Below are positions 62,046-64,000 of a stretch of 64,000 bases of DNA, in pieces. Made by a program: the position numbers and the translations under genes. Source of the DNA: Nocardiopsis kunsanensis DSM 44524 (GTDB lineage Bacteria; Actinomycetota; Actinomycetes; Streptosporangiales; Streptosporangiaceae); the NCBI RefSeq assembly GCF_000340965.1, contig NZ_ANAY01000030.1:1-64000 (forward strand), in the 5' to 3' direction. The notes below the pieces were generated by a model that saw only the letters and a list, made by a program, of their open reading frames with translations, did not search any database and was not told the DNA's origin. Every line of letters begins with the position of its first letter. Position 1 is the first letter of the stretch.

Positions 62046-63076
62046 GCGCATTCACCCAACTCACGAAGGCAACGTCGGTCTCCCTGCTGCGGCAGCCGCG
62101 CGCGATGGGCTTCGGCCTGGTCTTCCCGCTGTTGTTCGTCCTGCTGTTCTTCTTCATGAACACCGTCATGGGCGGCGACGACCCCAACATCGCCCTGACC
62201 GAGGACACCCCCGAGGAGGTCACCGCGGCGCTCGAGGAGGACGGCCAGACCCTGATGGCCCCTCCCGGTGAGGCAGCCGACGGCCGGCCGTCCGTGGACG
62301 AGGGCGACGCCATGGACGTCCTCGTGGACGCCCCCTCGGGGCTCTCGGGGCCCATCAGCCTGGAGAGCGTCCAGCCTGCGGCGACCACCGACACCGTCGT
62401 CGACGCCCTGACCGAAGCGGGCGCCGACCCCGACCGGGTCACGGCCACCACACCGGACGGGGAACCCCCTTTCGACGCCCTGCGCTTCGGCCTGCCGGGC
62501 GTGCTCGTCCTCTCCTTCGGTTCGCTCGCCCTGTTCGGTACGGCGGTACCGGTCATCCAACTGCGCAGCCAAGGGACCTTGCGCCTGTTGGGCACCACAC
62601 CGCTCAGCCGGCTCACGTTCCTGTTGGCACAGGCGCCGGTGCGCTTCGCCATGGCGGCCCTGCAGTTTCTCGTCCTGGCCGCACTGGCCTACGCGCTCGG
62701 GTTCTTCGACCCCGTCAAGTTGCCGACGCTGTTGATGAGCGCGCTGCTGACACTGGTCCTGATGAGCTCGCTCGGTTTCGTCCTGGCCGCACGCCTGCGC
62801 AACACCGAGATCGCCACCCAGATCGGCGGGTGGATCCTGCCTGTGGTCCTCATGGTCTCCGGACTGCTGGTCCCGCCGAACTTTCTGCCGGAGGTCCTCG
62901 ACGACGTCAACCGGTTCCTGCCCTTCGCCCCGCTCGGGGACATGCTCCGTGCCGATCTGGTCGGGCTCGCTCCGGACCACTCGTGGTGGGCCTCCGCCGG
63001 CATCGTCGCCGCCTGGGCGGTCGGGCTGATCCTCGTGGCGGCCAAGCTCTTCGTCTGGGACCAGGAGAAGCGATGA
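62042..63076 (+). CDS. ABC-2 exporter permease of the YcaO operon
   Basis: 344 residues: helix 1 (GLVFPLLFVLLFFFMN), a large extracytoplasmic loop of about 110 residues rich in Glu/Asp, then five helices around VLVLSFGSLALFGTAV, LRLLGTTPLSRLTF and GGWILPVVLMVSGLLVPP. Matches ABC-2 permeases of the SagH/I and drug-export type. Overlaps the YcaO gene by 4 nt. Confidence 0.88.
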   Translation: MSAFTQLTKATSVSLLRQPRAMGFGLVFPLLFVLLFFFMNTVMGGDDPNIALTEDTPEEVTAALEEDGQTLMAPPGEAADGRPSVDEGDAMDVLVDAPSGLSGPISLESVQPAATTDTVVDALTEAGADPDRVTATTPDGEPPFDALRFGLPGVLVLSFGSLALFGTAVPVIQLRSQGTLRLLGTTPLSRLTFLLAQAPVRFAMAALQFLVLAALAYALGFFDPVKLPTLLMSALLTLVLMSSLGFVLAARLRNTEIATQIGGWILPVVLMVSGLLVPPNFLPEVLDDVNRFLPFAPLGDMLRADLVGLAPDHSWWASAGIVAAWAVGLILVAAKLFVWDQEKR

Positions 63077-64000
63077 ACAGCTCACCGACACTCGCCGACA
63101 TCGAGGCCCTGGTCTCACCGAGGGCCGGTCTGGTCAGCCACGCGGGTCGGTTGGAATCGGCGACCCTGACCGACTGGTTCGTCGCGGGCGCCGGGCTGGG
63201 AGACCTGAGCGCGGTCTCCGAGGAAGCGGCCACGCACGACCCCGTACCGGAACCGGGCACGATGAACGGGGCCGGCACCGACCGCGACCAGCGCCGCGCC
63301 TCCTGGCTGGCCACGGCCGAGTCGCTGGAGCGCTACGCCACCTGCCTGTGGCACGACCTGCCCATGCACTGGGCCACCCAGAGGGAACTGGAGGCCGAGG
63401 GGGAAGCCACCCTCGACCTGGGCTCTCTCGCCTCCGTCTCCGAGGCGGAGGAGGCCGATCCGCTCTGCCGCCTGCGGCGTCCCTCACCGGACGAGCCCGT
63501 CAGGTGGGTGCGGGGGGTCGACCTCAGGAGCGGTAGGCCCGCGTGGGTCCCCGCGATCCTGGTGTATTTCTACATCGTTCCGCAGATGGACAGTGAGCGG
63601 ATATGGCTGCCCATCTCCACCGGATGCGCGGTCCACACCGACCCGCGCCGTGCTCTCCTGGGCGGCCTGCTCGAGGTCGTCGAGCGCGAGGCCATCGCGA
63701 CGACGTGGCTGCGCCGGCTCTCACTTCCCCACATCGACACCGGCGGACTGGACGCGCCCACCCGCGACTTCCTCCGGGAGATGGCCGAGTCCGGAACCCG
63801 CGTCACGCTGCTGGACGCCACGACCGACCTCGGGGCACCCACCGTCTACTGCCTCTCCGAACGCCCCGGCCGTCGCCGGTCCCAACTGGTCACCTGCGCC
63901 ACCTCGACCGACCCCGTCGACGCGGCGCTCAAAGCGGTACGCGAGTCCGAGTCCACCTGGATCGCGATCGAAGAGGGGCAGGAGGCCCCCGACGACCCGC
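63073..64000 (+). CDS. YcaO-domain protein (azoline-forming cyclodehydratase type; 3' end outside the window)
   Basis: At least 309 residues are visible. YcaO ATP-binding signatures are present: TAESLERYA (Glu83, Glu86, Arg87), STGCAVHTDPRRALLGGLLE followed by VVEREA (Glu201, Glu204, Arg205) and AVRESESTW near 288-296. The enzyme class uses ATP to activate peptide backbone amides, making thiazolines/oxazolines or thioamides. The C-terminal Pro-rich end that would mark a heterocyclase is outside. ATG overlaps the permease stop (ATGA). No precursor peptide, E1-like or dehydrogenase gene is seen upstream, so they would be to the right. Confidence 0.88.
   Translation, partial: MNSSPTLADIEALVSPRAGLVSHAGRLESATLTDWFVAGAGLGDLSAVSEEAATHDPVPEPGTMNGAGTDRDQRRASWLATAESLERYATCLWHDLPMHWATQRELEAEGEATLDLGSLASVSEAEEADPLCRLRRPSPDEPVRWVRGVDLRSGRPAWVPAILVYFYIVPQMDSERIWLPISTGCAVHTDPRRALLGGLLEVVEREAIATTWLRRLSLPHIDTGGLDAPTRDFLREMAESGTRVTLLDATTDLGAPTVYCLSERPGRRRSQLVTCATSTDPVDAALKAVRESESTWIAIEEGQEAPDDP

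Overview
The window is GC-rich actinomycete DNA. Nearly every gene has a third codon position that is G or C, GTG and TTG starts are common, and several families are typical of filamentous actinomycetes: a SigR-type ECF sigma factor, an XRE/DUF397 regulator pair, a GerW-family sporulation protein, Pkn-type kinases, a possible 6C-type small RNA and PhoP-type PHO boxes. I infer a Streptosporangiales member, possibly Nocardiopsis or a close relative; the genus is a guess from gene content. No rRNA, tRNA, CRISPR array, insertion sequence or prophage was found.

Layout. Positions 1-3.9 kb (minus) hold phosphate uptake: pstB, an atypical OmpR-type regulator without a phospho-acceptor Asp, and pstS cut by the window edge. 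Both pst promoters carry PHO boxes, and trxA lies beside them. Positions 4.1-9.5 kb hold a DUF202 pair and a sugar/glycan group (epimerase, PIG-L deacetylase, WbqC-like protein, membrane glycosyltransferase). Positions 9.7-12.8 kb hold DUF3817, SURF1, a structured small RNA, an orphan VapB-like antitoxin, an alpha/beta hydrolase without its nucleophile Ser and a VOC protein. Positions 13-15.7 kb hold a self-contained ABC-2 exporter operon with its own HTH gene and a palindromic operator. Positions 15.6-24.1 kb hold an aldolase-like protein without two metal ligands, then an osmoprotectant block: betB, betA and a glycine-betaine/choline ABC transporter whose permease is a tandem fusion. Positions 24.2-24.9 kb hold a type II toxin-antitoxin pair.

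Positions 25-30.3 kb (minus) hold purS, an anti-sigma-type ATPase, purQ, a membrane protein and purL. The purS leader has three mutually exclusive pairing segments around its ribosome binding site. Positions 30.5-35.1 kb hold a SigR-like sigma factor with no anti-sigma gene beside it, then a 2-oxoacid dehydrogenase E1alpha/E1beta/E2 operon. Positions 35.4-38.7 kb hold an OmpA-domain lipoprotein, an AEC-family transporter and GerW. Positions 39.3-45.5 kb (minus) hold three paralogous one-TM kinase/beta-propeller receptors in a row; the middle one is a pseudokinase. Positions 45.7-53.2 kb hold an oxidoreductase, a monooxygenase, an MFS transporter, the XRE/DUF397 pair and an acyl-CoA dehydrogenase.

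Positions 53.4-60.9 kb hold secreted and envelope proteins and a SUFU-domain gene. A displaced copy of the SUFU 3' end is fused to a copy of the acyltransferase 5' flank, forming a mosaic pseudogene in front of a Tat-exported M23 peptidase. Positions 61-64 kb hold an ABC-2 ATPase, a permease and a YcaO-domain protein in one operon that runs off the window. This is probably the start of a thiazole/oxazole-modified peptide (or other YcaO-dependent RiPP) cluster.
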